A stretch of DNA of 64,000 nucleotides from Nocardioides zeae (GTDB lineage Bacteria > Actinomycetota > Actinomycetes > Propionibacteriales > Nocardioidaceae): assembly GCF_010686755.1 (NCBI RefSeq), contig NZ_JAAGXA010000006.1, positions 1-64,000 on the forward strand. Reading direction: 5' to 3'. How positions within the stretch are numbered: position 1 is the stretch's first letter; each line of letters begins with the position of its first letter. Positions 34,783 through 44,427 of this stretch are shown piece by piece. The notes under the pieces are model-generated. The model saw nothing but the letters and a program-made list of their open reading frames with translations. It made no database searches and had not been told where the DNA came from. The position numbers were made by a program, and so were the translations under genes.

Positions 34783-36882
34783 GTGTCCTCCCCCTCCGCG
34801 AACGCCCCCGACGAGCCTGCCGTGACGGCCTCCGCCGGGCCTCCGTCGCGGGTGCGCGAGGTGCTCGGCACGGCGGTCGCGGCCCTCGGCGGCGCCGAGC
34901 GGGCGGGGCAGCTGCAGATGGCCGACGCCGTCGCGGAGGCCCTCGCGGGCGAGGAGCACCTGCTCGTGCAGGCCGGCACCGGCACGGGCAAGTCGCTGGC
35001 CTACCTGGTGCCCTCCATGCTCCACTCCGAGCGCGTCGTGATCGCCACGGCGACCCTCGCCCTGCAGCACCAGCTGGTCGAGCGCGACCTCCCGCGGCTG
35101 GTGAAGGCGGTGAAGGGCGAGAAGGGCGTCGACACGTCCTACGCGGTGCTCAAGGGCCGGTCCAACTACGCGTGCCTGCACCGGATCCGCGAGGGCGTCC
35201 CCGACGACCAGGGCGTGCTGGTCGAGGTCCCCGAGGGCACGCTCGGCGCCGAGGTGCTGGCGCTGCGCTCGTGGGCCGAGGAGCAGGCCGAGTCGGGCGG
35301 TCCCGGCGACAAGGACCACGCGCCGCGCCACAACGACCGCACGTGGCGGCAGGTCAGCGTCAGTGCCCGGGAGTGCCTGGGCGCCACGCGGTGCGCCTAC
35401 GGCGAGGAGTGCTTCGCCGAGCGGGCCAAGGCCAAGGCCGCCGACTCGCAGCTCGTCGTCACCAACCACTCGCTGCTCGCGATCGACGCGATCGAGGGCA
35501 TCCCGATGATCCCGGAATACGACGCGGTCGTCGTCGACGAGGCCCACGAGCTGGTCGCCCGGGTGACGCAGGCGGCCACCGACGAGCTCAGCGCCAACGA
35601 CGTCGACCGGGCCGCGCGCCGGGCCCGGCGCCACGTGGAGGAGGCGGACGCGCCGAGCAACCCCGCCGACGACCTGGCCGACGCCGCCGAGTCGCTGCGG
35701 GCCGCGATGAGCGAGACGGAGGCGGGCCGGCTCGACCGGCTGCCCGACATCGTCGCGGAGTCGATCGAGCTGGTGCGCGACGCGGCCCGCGAGTGCGTCT
35801 CGGCGTTCGCTCGGGGGCCGAAGGACGCGCCCGGCGAGCCCGATGCGGGCAAGGCGCAGGCGAAGGCGGGCGTCCAGGAGGTCTTCGCGACCGCCGAGCG
35901 CCTGGCCGCGAACAGCGAGAACGACGTCGTGTGGCTCTCCCGGCCGTTCGGGTCGGGCCGCGACCGGATCCCCGACCGCCTCTGCGTGGCGCCCCTGCAG
36001 GTGTGGGGCCAGATGCGCGACCGGCTGCTGACGGAGTCGACGGTCGTCTTCACCTCGGCGACGCTCATGCTCGGCGGCGACTTCGACGTGGTGGCGTCGA
36101 CGGTCGGGCTCAAGCCGTCCGAGCGCGCGGACCGGATCGGGGCCTCCGACGCGGCGCCGGCGGCGAAGGTGGACGGCGACGCTGCCGCCACCTCGGGTGT
36201 CCTGCCGTGGCGCGGTCTCGACGTCGGCTCGCCGTTCGACTACGGGCGGCAGGGGATCCTGTACGTCGCGCGTCACCTCCCGCCGCCGGGTCGCGACGGT
36301 CTCGGCGCGGCCCAGGTGGACGAGATCGTGCGGCTCATCGACGCCGCTGAGGGGCGCACGCTCGGGCTCTTCTCCTCACGCCGCGCGGCCGAGGCGGCAG
36401 CCGAGGCCGTGCGGGAGCGTCTGCCCCACCTGACGACGCTGGCGCAGGGCGATGCCCAGCTCTCCGAGCTGACCCGCCAGTTCGTCGGCGACCCCCACAC
36501 CAACCTGTTCGGCACGCTCGGCCTCTGGCAAGGCCTCGACGTGCCCGGCGACACCTGCCAGCTCGTCATCATCGACCGCATCCCGTTCCCGCGGCCGGAC
36601 GATCCGCTCATGTCGGCCCGGCAGCGCGCCGTGGACGCGGCCGGCGGCAACGGCTTCATGCAGGTCGCGGCCACCCACGCCGCACTGCTCCTGGCCCAGG
36701 GCGCGGGCCGCCTGATCCGCACGGTCGAGGACCGCGGCGTGGTGGCGATGCTCGACCCGCGGCTGGCGACGGCGCGCTACGGCCGCTTCCTCGAGGCCAG
36801 CCTGCCCGCGATGTGGCGCACGACGGACCCCGAGATCGTCGTCAAGGCGCTCGCGCGGCTGTCGGCCTCAGCCGAGGAGTGA
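34783..36882 (+). CDS. dinG: DinG-family ATP-dependent DNA helicase
   Basis: An XPD/DinG-type superfamily 2 helicase of 699 residues. The Walker A motif AGTGTGKS is near residues 64-71, and DEAH near 251-254. The four iron-sulfur-cluster cysteines fit NYACLHR plus the C-x6-C-x5-C spacing in SARECLGATRCAYGEECF. C-terminal motifs include TLGLWQGLDVPG and the arginine-containing LAQGAGRLIR. Such helicases unwind 5'-tailed or R-loop DNA during repair. The GTG at 34783 starts a variable N-terminus. It converges with, and overlaps by 15 bp, the phosphatase gene. Confidence 0.87.
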   Translation: MSSPSANAPDEPAVTASAGPPSRVREVLGTAVAALGGAERAGQLQMADAVAEALAGEEHLLVQAGTGTGKSLAYLVPSMLHSERVVIATATLALQHQLVERDLPRLVKAVKGEKGVDTSYAVLKGRSNYACLHRIREGVPDDQGVLVEVPEGTLGAEVLALRSWAEEQAESGGPGDKDHAPRHNDRTWRQVSVSARECLGATRCAYGEECFAERAKAKAADSQLVVTNHSLLAIDAIEGIPMIPEYDAVVVDEAHELVARVTQAATDELSANDVDRAARRARRHVEEADAPSNPADDLADAAESLRAAMSETEAGRLDRLPDIVAESIELVRDAARECVSAFARGPKDAPGEPDAGKAQAKAGVQEVFATAERLAANSENDVVWLSRPFGSGRDRIPDRLCVAPLQVWGQMRDRLLTESTVVFTSATLMLGGDFDVVASTVGLKPSERADRIGASDAAPAAKVDGDAAATSGVLPWRGLDVGSPFDYGRQGILYVARHLPPPGRDGLGAAQVDEIVRLIDAAEGRTLGLFSSRRAAEAAAEAVRERLPHLTTLAQGDAQLSELTRQFVGDPHTNLFGTLGLWQGLDVPGDTCQLVIIDRIPFPRPDDPLMSARQRAVDAAGGNGFMQVAATHAALLLAQGAGRLIRTVEDRGVVAMLDPRLATARYGRFLEASLPAMWRTTDPEIVVKALARLSASAEE

Positions 36883-38217
36883 CCGGCCGTCCCACGCCCA
36901 CCGTCCGGTGGGGAAGGGCAGGCCGAGGAAGCGGGCGACCGTCGGCGTGACATCGACGGTGGTGGCCACCAGCGGCGAGGTGCGCCCCCGCGGCACGGCC
37001 GGGTGCCCGCCGGCGAGGAAGAAGGGGATCGGCTCCGTCGTGGGGTGCCCGTGGTTGCCGGGGATGGGGTTGGCGAGCACGTGCGGGTCGGAGAACCGCC
37101 ACCCGGCGCGGCAGTAGACGACGACGTCGCCGGCGTTGGGCCCCAGACGGAGGCTCGGCACCCGCGCCCGGTCGTAGACACCGAGCACGCCGCGCTGCGC
37201 CTTCGCGATCGCCACGATGCGGTCGACGCCCGCTTGCCGCTGGGAGGCCGGGCCCGTCCAGTAGACGAGGTTCGCGCCGCCGTTCTGCGCGATCGCGACC
37301 TTGCCCGTCAGCAGCGGGTCGGCGTCGAACGGCGAGCTCAACGAGACGACCTTGTGGGGCAGCGACCAGTCCATCGAGTGGTCGGCGAGCACCACGACCA
37401 GCGACCGCGCCCAGCGGCCGGTCGCCTTCAGCATGTCGACGAAGCGCTTCACCTGCAGGTCGGTCGCCACCAGCGCCGTACGCCGCAGCAGCTCCAGCGA
37501 CAGCCCGCCCGTCAGGTCGGTGTGGCCGACCCGGTCGACGTCGCCGAGGTTGACGAAGACGAGGTGGGGGTCGAACTCCTCGACGATGGAGAGCGCCGCG
37601 TCCATGGTGAACGGGTCGGGGGCGTGGCCGCTGACGGGCACGATCGGGCCGGGTTCCCAGCGGTAGGTCGCGTTCCGCCCGAAGATCCCGTAGAGGTACT
37701 CCTTGCTCAGCACCGAGCCCGCCGTCATGCCGTGCTTGCGCGCGAGCGTCATGAGCGTGGTGGCCTTGAGGTCCGTGGGGAGCTCCAGGGTGCGCTCCGC
37801 GCCGAGGGTGCGGTCGTAGATCGCGTTGGCCGGCACGCCGTTCCGGTCGGGGCGCACGCCGGTCATCATCATCACGTGGTTGGGGATCGTCTCCATGATC
37901 GGGAGCGACCGACCCTGCGGGAAGTGGAGACCGCCCGCCCGCAGCGCCTGCAGGTTCGGCATCAGCCCCGAGTCGATCTCGTCGGGTCGGCAACCGTCGA
38001 CGACGATCACGTAGGCCCGGTTGGTCATCGCCGGGCGGGTGCCGGCCGCCGCTCGCCCCGCGCCGAGGGCGGCCGAGAAGGTGAGCGCGGCGCCGCCCGC
38101 TCCGGCGACCTTGAGGAAGGTACGGCGCTGGGCCGCGGGCCGCAGGTGCTCTCGCTCGGGGTCCCCGTCGAGGAACGGCGACGGGGTCGCGGGGTCCCGG
38201 TGCACGCAGTCGGTCAT
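36868..38217 (-). CDS. Tat-exported alkaline phosphatase-superfamily (phosphodiesterase/sulfatase-like) protein
   Basis: An alkaline-phosphatase-fold enzyme of 449 residues. The Tat signal is explicit (QRRTFLKVAGAGGAALTFSAALG). The metal site is suggested by Asp74 in VDGCRPDE, the likely nucleophile Thr110 in METIPNH, GDVDRVGH and ADHSMD. This arrangement fits nucleotide-pyrophosphatase/phosphodiesterase-type members more than classical PhoA. The ATG at 38217 follows the PhoD stop by 1 bp, making the two genes one operon. Substrate unknown. Confidence 0.8.
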   Translation of the reverse strand: MTDCVHRDPATPSPFLDGDPEREHLRPAAQRRTFLKVAGAGGAALTFSAALGAGRAAAGTRPAMTNRAYVIVVDGCRPDEIDSGLMPNLQALRAGGLHFPQGRSLPIMETIPNHVMMMTGVRPDRNGVPANAIYDRTLGAERTLELPTDLKATTLMTLARKHGMTAGSVLSKEYLYGIFGRNATYRWEPGPIVPVSGHAPDPFTMDAALSIVEEFDPHLVFVNLGDVDRVGHTDLTGGLSLELLRRTALVATDLQVKRFVDMLKATGRWARSLVVVLADHSMDWSLPHKVVSLSSPFDADPLLTGKVAIAQNGGANLVYWTGPASQRQAGVDRIVAIAKAQRGVLGVYDRARVPSLRLGPNAGDVVVYCRAGWRFSDPHVLANPIPGNHGHPTTEPIPFFLAGGHPAVPRGRTSPLVATTVDVTPTVARFLGLPFPTGRWAWDGRSLLG

Positions 38218-38218
38218 G

Positions 38219-39931
38219 TCAGCGTCCTCCCACGGGCCCGGCGGCCCGGCTGATGGTGTTGGTGCCGGCGAGCGTCTGGAACGACACGGCGTGGGTGCTG
38301 CCGGCACCGCGCTGGTCGCGCGGGCCGGTGACGTACCAGTCCATCTGCACCCGGGCGCTCGTCACGTCGAGCACGGAGTAGCCGTGCGAGTCGAAGTCGA
38401 GGTAGCGGACGTGCCGGTTGGCCAGCCGGATCGCCGACTCGACGGCGACGCTCCCGGTGCGCGGCGGCACGCCGAGGATGTCCTTGAGGTTGTTGGACGT
38501 CACCGAGCTGGCGACGAACTCGACGCCGGCCGAGCGGCCGAGCGGGTAGGTCGCGACGTCGTACGGCAGGTCGGCGGCCCACCCGGAGTGGATGTCGCCG
38601 GTGACGAACACCGTGTCGCGGATGCCCCGGTCGCGAATGTGGGCGAAGAGCTCGCGCCGGTCGTCGGTGTAGCCGTCCCACTGGTCGACGTTGTAGGGCG
38701 ACCCGTCCCGGGGCAGCAGGTGGGTCACGTCGTTGACGGGGTCGAGGAGCTCGGTCGGCAGCTGGGCGAAGGTGACCGGGGCGATCATCACCGGGTTGCC
38801 GACGAGCTTCCACTGCACCTGGGTGGTGCCGAGCGCGGTCTTCAGCCAGTCGAGCTGGGCGCGACCGGTGATGGTGCGCGCGGGGTCGCTGACGCGGGCG
38901 TCGACGGCGGGGTGGGCGACCTGCTCGTCGCGGTAGGTGCGCAGGTCCAGCATCGAGAGCTCGGCGAGGCGGCCGAACCGGAGGCTGCGGAAGAGTCGCG
39001 TCCCGTCGCCGAGCGCGGCGGTGCCGTTCATCCGCACGGGCATCCACTCGTCGTAGGCCCGGTGCGCCCGCGCGCGCCGCGTCGCCCAGTCGCCCTCGGT
39101 GGCCGGCTGGTGGTTCTCGGCGCCGTCGCGCCAGGCGTCGTTGGTGGTCTCGTGGTCGTCCCAGGTGACGATGAAGGGGTACTTCGAGTGCAGCCACTGC
39201 AGGTCCGGGTCCTGCTTGTACTGCGCGTGGCGCTGCCGGTAGTCGGCGAGCGAGACCATCTCCCGGGCCGGCACGTGAGGGCGCACGTCGACGTTGTCCT
39301 GGCCGAGCCCGTACTCGCCCGGCCCGTACTCGTACAGGTAGTCGCCGAGGTGGAGGATCGCGTCGAGGTCGTCGCGCTGCGCGAGGTGGCGGTAGGCGTG
39401 GAAGTAGCCGGCCTGCAGGTTGGCGCACGACACGACGCCGAGACGCACGCGCTCGGGGACGGCGGTCGCGGCCGGCGCCGTCCGGGTGCGACCGACGGGG
39501 CTCGCGACTCCCTGGAAGAGGAAGCGGTAGACGTACCGCGTGCCCGGCCGGAGCCCGGTCGCGTCGATCTTCACGGTGTGGTCGGCGGCAGGTCCCGTGC
39601 GGTACGTGCCGCGCGCCGCGAGGTGGCGGAAGCGGGTGTCGGTCGCGACCTGCCACTCGACGGTGACGTTGCCGCCGCGTCCGGAGCCGGGGGTCGCGTC
39701 GCGCTGGGGCGTGACCCGTGTCCACAGCACGACCCGGTCGGGGAGCGGGTCGCCGGAGGCGACACCGTGCTGGAAGTACGGCGAGGCGGCGGCCGCACCG
39801 GCCTCCGGTGCGTCGAACGGGTCGGTGGCCACCGCGGCGGCGCCAGCGACGGCGGAGCCGGCGAGCACGGTACGGCGCCGGACCGCGGGCAGCGGCGGGC
39901 GGAGGTCGTCGCGCGATGAGTCCTGGGGCAC
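38219..39931 (-). CDS. phoD: alkaline phosphatase PhoD
   Basis: A 570-residue PhoD. It has a Tat signal (VRRRTVLAGSAVAGAAAV), the N-terminal beta domain (FQHGVASGDPLPDRVVLWTRVTP) and a catalytic domain with GVVSCANLQAGYFHAYR, LHLGDYLYEYG and WDDHETTNDAW. These are the Fe/Ca ligand motifs of the family. Downstream segments such as DIHSGWAADLP are also typical. The GTG start at 39931 is preferred because it gives a short n-region before the twin arginine; an ATG at 40009 is also in frame. Phosphate starvation control is likely in this family, but I see no clear Pho box. Confidence 0.87.
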   Translation of the reverse strand: MPQDSSRDDLRPPLPAVRRRTVLAGSAVAGAAAVATDPFDAPEAGAAAASPYFQHGVASGDPLPDRVVLWTRVTPQRDATPGSGRGGNVTVEWQVATDTRFRHLAARGTYRTGPAADHTVKIDATGLRPGTRYVYRFLFQGVASPVGRTRTAPAATAVPERVRLGVVSCANLQAGYFHAYRHLAQRDDLDAILHLGDYLYEYGPGEYGLGQDNVDVRPHVPAREMVSLADYRQRHAQYKQDPDLQWLHSKYPFIVTWDDHETTNDAWRDGAENHQPATEGDWATRRARAHRAYDEWMPVRMNGTAALGDGTRLFRSLRFGRLAELSMLDLRTYRDEQVAHPAVDARVSDPARTITGRAQLDWLKTALGTTQVQWKLVGNPVMIAPVTFAQLPTELLDPVNDVTHLLPRDGSPYNVDQWDGYTDDRRELFAHIRDRGIRDTVFVTGDIHSGWAADLPYDVATYPLGRSAGVEFVASSVTSNNLKDILGVPPRTGSVAVESAIRLANRHVRYLDFDSHGYSVLDVTSARVQMDWYVTGPRDQRGAGSTHAVSFQTLAGTNTISRAAGPVGGR

Positions 39932-40021
39932 ACCTCCGTAACGAGGGGTGCGCCCGCGGGTTCCGTGCCCGGGGATGTGAGCACGATCCGTACGGCGAGC
40001 CGTCGCCACCCGTTCACGTCG

Positions 40022-42133
40022 CTACTGCGCGAGCACGGAGACCGACCGCATTCCCGGACCCGTCCCGCGGGCGTTGACCGCGTGGACGTGCACGACCCAC
40101 CGGCCGCCGGGGAGCGGCAGGTCGACCGATCGAGCGGACGGGGCCAGCACCCGGGAGACCTTGCCCGTGCGGCCGCCGACGGGACGGGCCACCACGTAGT
40201 AGGCCGTGATCGGCGCCCCGTTCGCGTGCGCGGCGCCCCACCGCACGTACGCCGTCGTCGGCGGGCCCACCGGCCCCGGTCGGACGCTGAGACCGGTGGG
40301 CGCGGACGGCACCGATGCCCGCGGCAACCGCACGGTCAGGGACGCGGAGGCGCCGTGCCCGGTCGCGGACGTGGGCCGCACCTCGACGGCGAGCGAACTG
40401 CCGGGGCGGCGCCCGTCGAGCGTGAGGCGGCGCTGTCGGGCCGGGACCCACTGGGAGCGGCCGTTGACCACCACGACGTACCCGGTCACGTCGGCGGCGC
40501 CCGTCGTCGGCAGGGACCACGTGAGCGTCGCCGAGGTCGGCCTGACGTCGGTCGCCGCGAGCCGCGTCACCGCGCCGGGCGGGGTGCGTCCGGTGGTGCC
40601 CGACCACGGCCCGCGCTCACCGCCGACGACGCTGCGCACCTCGACCCGGTACGTCGCCGCCGTCCGCAGGCCGCCCAGCTGGTGCCGGCCACCGCGGGCC
40701 GTCGCCTCGCTCGTCGCCGAGGTCGCGCCGACAGGGACCGTCTCGGGGCCTCGGACGAGGTGCTCGCCGTCCCAGAGCCGCACCTCGTACGCCGTCGGTG
40801 GCGTCCCCGACGCGGTGCCCCAGCGGACCTGCAGCACCCCGGGGGCGGGCGGGGCCATCCGCACGTCGGTGACGGCGGGCGGAGCCGCGGCGGCGCACGA
40901 CGTGGTGATGCGGGCGGACCAGGCGCCGAGGCTCCCGTAGTCCGACCAGGTGGGGCGCCCGTCTGCAGCGACACCCGTCGTGACGGGGACACCGTCGATC
41001 TCGACGGCCCAGCGGCCGGCGGGCACGAGACCGCTCACGAGGTCGGCGTCGAGGCCGAGCACGGCCCCGTCGCCGTGCGTGCCCGTGCCGCCGACCTCCT
41101 GCACCCCGCCGTCGGCGCGGAGGAGGCGCAGACCGACGTCGAGGTTGCCGCCCGGGGAAGGAGCGACCTGGGCCCGGACCGTGCCGCTGCACGTCGTGTC
41201 GACGAGGAGGACGTCGCGGTCGGTCCGGGTGCTGATCACGCCGTGGGTCACGGTGCCGGGGGCGACGACGGTGCCGGTCGAGGGACTGTCGCGGTGGTCG
41301 TCGGCGCGCAGCGGCGCGCCGTTGGCGGCGATGAGCGCGACGTCGTCCTCCCGGCGGACGGCGCCGGGGAAGTCACCGTTGCTCCACTGGACGAGCGACC
41401 GGCCGTCGCTGCGCCCCATGATCGGCGCCCAGTAGCCGTGGCCCGGGTGGTACTCGAACTCCTCGTCGCCGTCGTGGGCGAGCCCGAGCGTGTGGCCCAG
41501 CTCGTGGGAGGCCGCGGCCGCCAGCGTGTCGGCGAGCGCTGGGAGCCGACCGGGCTCGGACCGCGCCGCGGCGAGATCGTCGGGGTCCACGAACACCCAG
41601 GTGGGGGACTGGTCGGCCGAACCGACCCGGTCGAAGGCGTCGGCGAAGGCGATCCCGCCGCACGGCTCGTCGCACAGGGTGCTGGCCGCCGTCGTGCTGG
41701 TCGTGAGCAGGACCCGCATCCCGTAGGCGCGGTCGCTCGTCGACGCGCGCTCGAGGGCGTCCGCGCCCGGATCGGCGGTCGTGACGTCGACCGCGAAGGG
41801 CGCCAGGTCGTCGGCGACCCGCTGCCAGACGAGCCGCACCAGCTCGAGCGTCGCCTCGTCCCAGCCCCCCGCGGGTCGGAGGCCGGGGTAGGTGCCCGCC
41901 GCGAGGCCGTGGCCCGTGTTCCACGCCGTGCCACGGACGTCGTGGCCGTCGACGTCGAGGAAGACGGTGCGCTCGGCGCCGGGCAGCGAGGAGAGCGCGA
42001 GGGCGTCGTCGGCTGCGGCACCGGCCGGAGCGGCCACGGCGACGCCTCGGTCCGCCCCCGCGCCGGCCGCCGCGGGCAGGGCGCAGCCAGCGACCACGAG
42101 GGCCACGACGACGAGGAGACGGAAGAGCGACAT
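40022..42133 (-). CDS. secreted zinc metalloprotease with fibronectin type III domains
   Basis: A 703-residue exported protein. The signal peptide is a lipoprotein-like stretch with VAGC at residues 14-17. The catalytic motif HELGHTLGLAH (His210, Glu211, His214, His220) marks an M12/M10-like metzincin, and the downstream APIMG supplies the Met-turn. After a beta-rich middle, three fibronectin type III repeats follow (around residues 430-520, 520-610 and 610-700), each with an S-A-T-L/Y-V-R-W style core. Substrate unknown; carbohydrate or protein binding by the repeats is an inference. Confidence 0.82.
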   Translation of the reverse strand: MSLFRLLVVVALVVAGCALPAAAGAGADRGVAVAAPAGAAADDALALSSLPGAERTVFLDVDGHDVRGTAWNTGHGLAAGTYPGLRPAGGWDEATLELVRLVWQRVADDLAPFAVDVTTADPGADALERASTSDRAYGMRVLLTTSTTAASTLCDEPCGGIAFADAFDRVGSADQSPTWVFVDPDDLAAARSEPGRLPALADTLAAAASHELGHTLGLAHDGDEEFEYHPGHGYWAPIMGRSDGRSLVQWSNGDFPGAVRREDDVALIAANGAPLRADDHRDSPSTGTVVAPGTVTHGVISTRTDRDVLLVDTTCSGTVRAQVAPSPGGNLDVGLRLLRADGGVQEVGGTGTHGDGAVLGLDADLVSGLVPAGRWAVEIDGVPVTTGVAADGRPTWSDYGSLGAWSARITTSCAAAAPPAVTDVRMAPPAPGVLQVRWGTASGTPPTAYEVRLWDGEHLVRGPETVPVGATSATSEATARGGRHQLGGLRTAATYRVEVRSVVGGERGPWSGTTGRTPPGAVTRLAATDVRPTSATLTWSLPTTGAADVTGYVVVVNGRSQWVPARQRRLTLDGRRPGSSLAVEVRPTSATGHGASASLTVRLPRASVPSAPTGLSVRPGPVGPPTTAYVRWGAAHANGAPITAYYVVARPVGGRTGKVSRVLAPSARSVDLPLPGGRWVVHVHAVNARGTGPGMRSVSVLAQ

Positions 42134-42238
42134 GGACTCATCCAACCCCGGCGGAGCGTCGAACGGGGTGCGGCCCGGCGGACCTGGGGATGACGGGCCC
42201 GCGCCGTACGGGTGTGGACGGCGAGCGGGCCGCACGGG

Positions 42239-42682
42239 TCAGAAGAAGGACAGCACGTAGGCGCCCAGGAGCGCGACGATGACCACGAGCGCGACGACGC
42301 GGGCCCAGGTCGGGACGCTGCTGACGAAGTGGTCGGGCGTGCCCTCGTCCCGGGCGCTCGTGCCGCGGAGCTCCGGCGGGTCGTCCAGGTCGCCCGCGTA
42401 GGGCTCGGGAGCCTGCCACCCGCCGCCGTTGGAGGGGTGCTGGCGGCGGGCCTCGAGCTCGGCCGAGCACTGGTCCATCCACGCGTCGACGACACCCGCG
42501 TCGTACACCTGCGCGTCGTGCACGGACGGGAACGGACGGGGGTCGAAGGGTCCGGGATGGAAGCCGGTGCGCCGCCCGCGGCGCATCTCCTCGACCAGCG
42601 CGGCCACGTGGGCGTCCACGTCGCGGATCCGGTAGCCGTCGGCAGCCTCCAGCACCGGGAAGCGCGGGGTGTCGCTCGGCAT
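42239..42682 (-). CDS. hypothetical protein with C-terminal membrane anchor
   Basis: A 147-residue protein. The N-terminal 70 residues (YRIRDVDAHVAALVEEMRRG, VYDAGVVDAWMDQC) resemble repeats seen in DivIVA-domain-like actinobacterial proteins, with a pattern of 'xxVDxHVxxL'. A charged linker leads to a single C-terminal membrane helix (VVALVVIVALLGAYVLSFF). It is tail-anchored with no catalytic motif. Function unknown. Confidence 0.65.
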   Translation of the reverse strand: MPSDTPRFPVLEAADGYRIRDVDAHVAALVEEMRRGRRTGFHPGPFDPRPFPSVHDAQVYDAGVVDAWMDQCSAELEARRQHPSNGGGWQAPEPYAGDLDDPPELRGTSARDEGTPDHFVSSVPTWARVVALVVIVALLGAYVLSFF

Positions 42683-42763
42683 TGCGGTCTCCTCGGGGAC
42701 GGCCTCGACGTGATCCTACGGCCGTCCCCGGGCCCGGATCGACCGGGCCCGGAGCGACGAGGA

Positions 42764-43507
42764 TCAGAGGCGGCGGAGGACCGCGGTGACCTTGCCGAGG
42801 ATCGTCGCGTGGGTGCCGTCGATGGGGTCGTACGCCTCGTTGTGGGGGAGGAGCCAGACCTGGCCGTTGCGGCGCTGGAACGTCTTCACGGTCGCCTCGC
42901 CGTCGATCATGGCGGCGACGATCTCGCCGTTCTCGGCCGTCGGCTGCTGGCGGACCACCACGTAGTCACCGTCGCAGATGGCCGCGTCGATCATCGAGTC
43001 GCCGGAGACCTCGAGCAGGTAGAGCGTGCCGTCACCGACCAGCTGCTGCGGCAGGGGGAACACGTCCTCGGTCCGCTGCTCCGCGAGGATCGGGCCACCG
43101 GCGGCGATGCGCCCCACGACGGGCACGTACGTCGCGGCGGGGCGCGCCTCGCCGATGTCGGTCTCGTCGATGTCGGTCTCCTCGGCGCTGGAGAGCGCCG
43201 AACGCTCGACCTCGACGCCGGGCCCGACGACCTGGATCGCCCGGGGACGGTTCGGGTCGCGGCGCAGGTAGCCCTTCTCCTCCAGCGCCTTGAGCTGGTG
43301 GGCGACGGAGGAGGAGCTCGTGAGGCCCACCTGCTCGCCGATCTCGCGCATGCTCGGCGGGTAGCCGCGCTCGTCGAGCGCGGTCGTGATGACCGCGAGC
43401 ACGCGTGCCTGGCGCGGGGTGAGGCGCGCCTGGCCCGCACCGGGCTGCGGCACCCCCGACACGTCCGTCACCCCTGCGTCGTCGCCCGGGTCCTTGGTCG
43501 CCGCCAT
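42764..43507 (-). CDS. lexA: LexA repressor
   Basis: The SOS repressor/autoprotease, 247 residues. A winged helix-turn-helix ([32 protein letters not shown]) is followed by the cleavage site Ala136-Gly137 and the Ser171/Lys208 dyad (SGDSM, VKTF). On DNA damage RecA filaments trigger self-cleavage. It is divergent from a LysM protein, and LexA-like boxes fill the space between, so autoregulation is expected. The lexA/LysM protein/nrdR arrangement matches mycobacteria and corynebacteria. Confidence 0.96.
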   Translation of the reverse strand: MAATKDPGDDAGVTDVSGVPQPGAGQARLTPRQARVLAVITTALDERGYPPSMREIGEQVGLTSSSSVAHQLKALEEKGYLRRDPNRPRAIQVVGPGVEVERSALSSAEETDIDETDIGEARPAATYVPVVGRIAAGGPILAEQRTEDVFPLPQQLVGDGTLYLLEVSGDSMIDAAICDGDYVVVRQQPTAENGEIVAAMIDGEATVKTFQRRNGQVWLLPHNEAYDPIDGTHATILGKVTAVLRRL

Positions 43508-43638
43508 GTCCGTCCTTCTTTCCGCGCCCTCGACGCTTCGCCGCTCGGTCGACTGCTCGGTGGCCGCGCCGCCGCTGCTCTGCTGCCGGGGCGGGCCACC
43601 GTCGTGGACCGCACGCTAGTCGTCGGACCCATCAGGAT

Positions 43639-43771
43639 TCAAACATCTGTTCGACCGGGCGTGTCCCGCGTCGCACGAGGCGGCTGGTCGAAGAAATGTT
43701 CGACCCAGGTCTTGAAGCGATCGAACACCTGCTCTAGTGTCGCTCACGTGTTCGATCGAACGTGTGATCGA
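43639..43771. promoter_or_regulatory. cluster of LexA (SOS) boxes
   Basis: The actinobacterial consensus is TCGAAC-N4-GTTCGA. In the lexA/LysM-protein gap I see near matches at 43639-43654 (TCAAAC..GTTCGA), 43688-43703 (TCGAAG..GTTCGA), 43740-43755 (second half perfect) and 43756-43771 (TCGAAC..GATCGA), plus a weak one at 43721-43736. The 43740 and 43756 sites are directly abutting. The first sites lie nearer lexA, the last ones nearer the LysM gene, so both genes should be SOS-controlled. Confidence 0.8.
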
Positions 43772-43863
43772 CGGTCGGGTCTGCGGAGCTCGCGATCCAG
43801 AACTGTCGGTGGCCGTCGATAGACATCGCTCGTCACGGCCCGACACTTCCCCAGGAGGTCACC

Positions 43864-44268
43864 ATGAGCTCGACCGCTTTCGCCTCGCAGCTGCCGACGG
43901 CCCGTGCCGCCCGCCCCGTGCGCGCTGCCCGCCCGGCCCGTCCGGCGGTCCGTCCGGCGGCCCGGGCGCAGGGTTCGCTGCGCCTGACGCGACGCGGACG
44001 TCTGGTCGTCCTGGTGCTCGGCCTCGTCGCCATGCTGGCGCTGGGGGTCGTGCTCGGCTCGGTGTCCGCGGCGAGCGACGGCTCGACGGCCGGGCAGACG
44101 GAGACGATCCGCGTCCAGTCGGGCGACACGCTGTGGGACATCGCAGCCGCACGTGCGGGCTCCGGTGAGTCGGTGCAGGACGTCATCGACGAGATCCGCT
44201 CGATCAACCACCTGAGCTCGGGCGCGCTGATGGCCGGCGACCAGCTCGAGGTGCCCGCGGCGGGCTGA
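43864..44268 (+). CDS. LysM-domain protein, SOS-linked division-suppressor type
   Basis: A 134-residue membrane-anchored protein. A basic, Ala/Pro/Arg-rich cytoplasmic head is followed by one membrane helix (VVLVLGLVAMLALGVVLGSV) and an outside LysM peptidoglycan-binding domain (TIRVQSGDTLWDIAAAR...). Position and architecture match the SOS-induced proteins next to lexA in other actinobacteria (DivS in Corynebacterium, ChiZ/Rv2719c in Mycobacterium), which halt division. The ATG has a strong AGGAGG site. The LexA boxes upstream support the same role here. Confidence 0.82.
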   Translation: MSSTAFASQLPTARAARPVRAARPARPAVRPAARAQGSLRLTRRGRLVVLVLGLVAMLALGVVLGSVSAASDGSTAGQTETIRVQSGDTLWDIAAARAGSGESVQDVIDEIRSINHLSSGALMAGDQLEVPAAG

Positions 44269-44354
44269 GCCCGCCACGCGTCGCGGTCGTCCGCGACGCC
44301 CACGATCCCGGCAGGTCGACTCGACCCCGACCTGCCGGACCAGGGGAAGAGAGC

Positions 44355-44390
44355 GAGGGGGCGAGCCCGCGACGGCGGGCTCGCCCCCTC
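44355..44390. terminator. strong bidirectional hairpin
   Basis: A perfect 16-bp stem (GAGGGGGCGAGCCCGC with its complement) and four-base loop sit between the convergent LysM-protein gene and the membrane-protein gene that ends at 44428. It probably terminates both. Confidence 0.8.
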
Positions 44391-44427
44391 GTGCCGTGCG
44401 TGCGGTGCCGATGGCCCGTGCGGCGGT

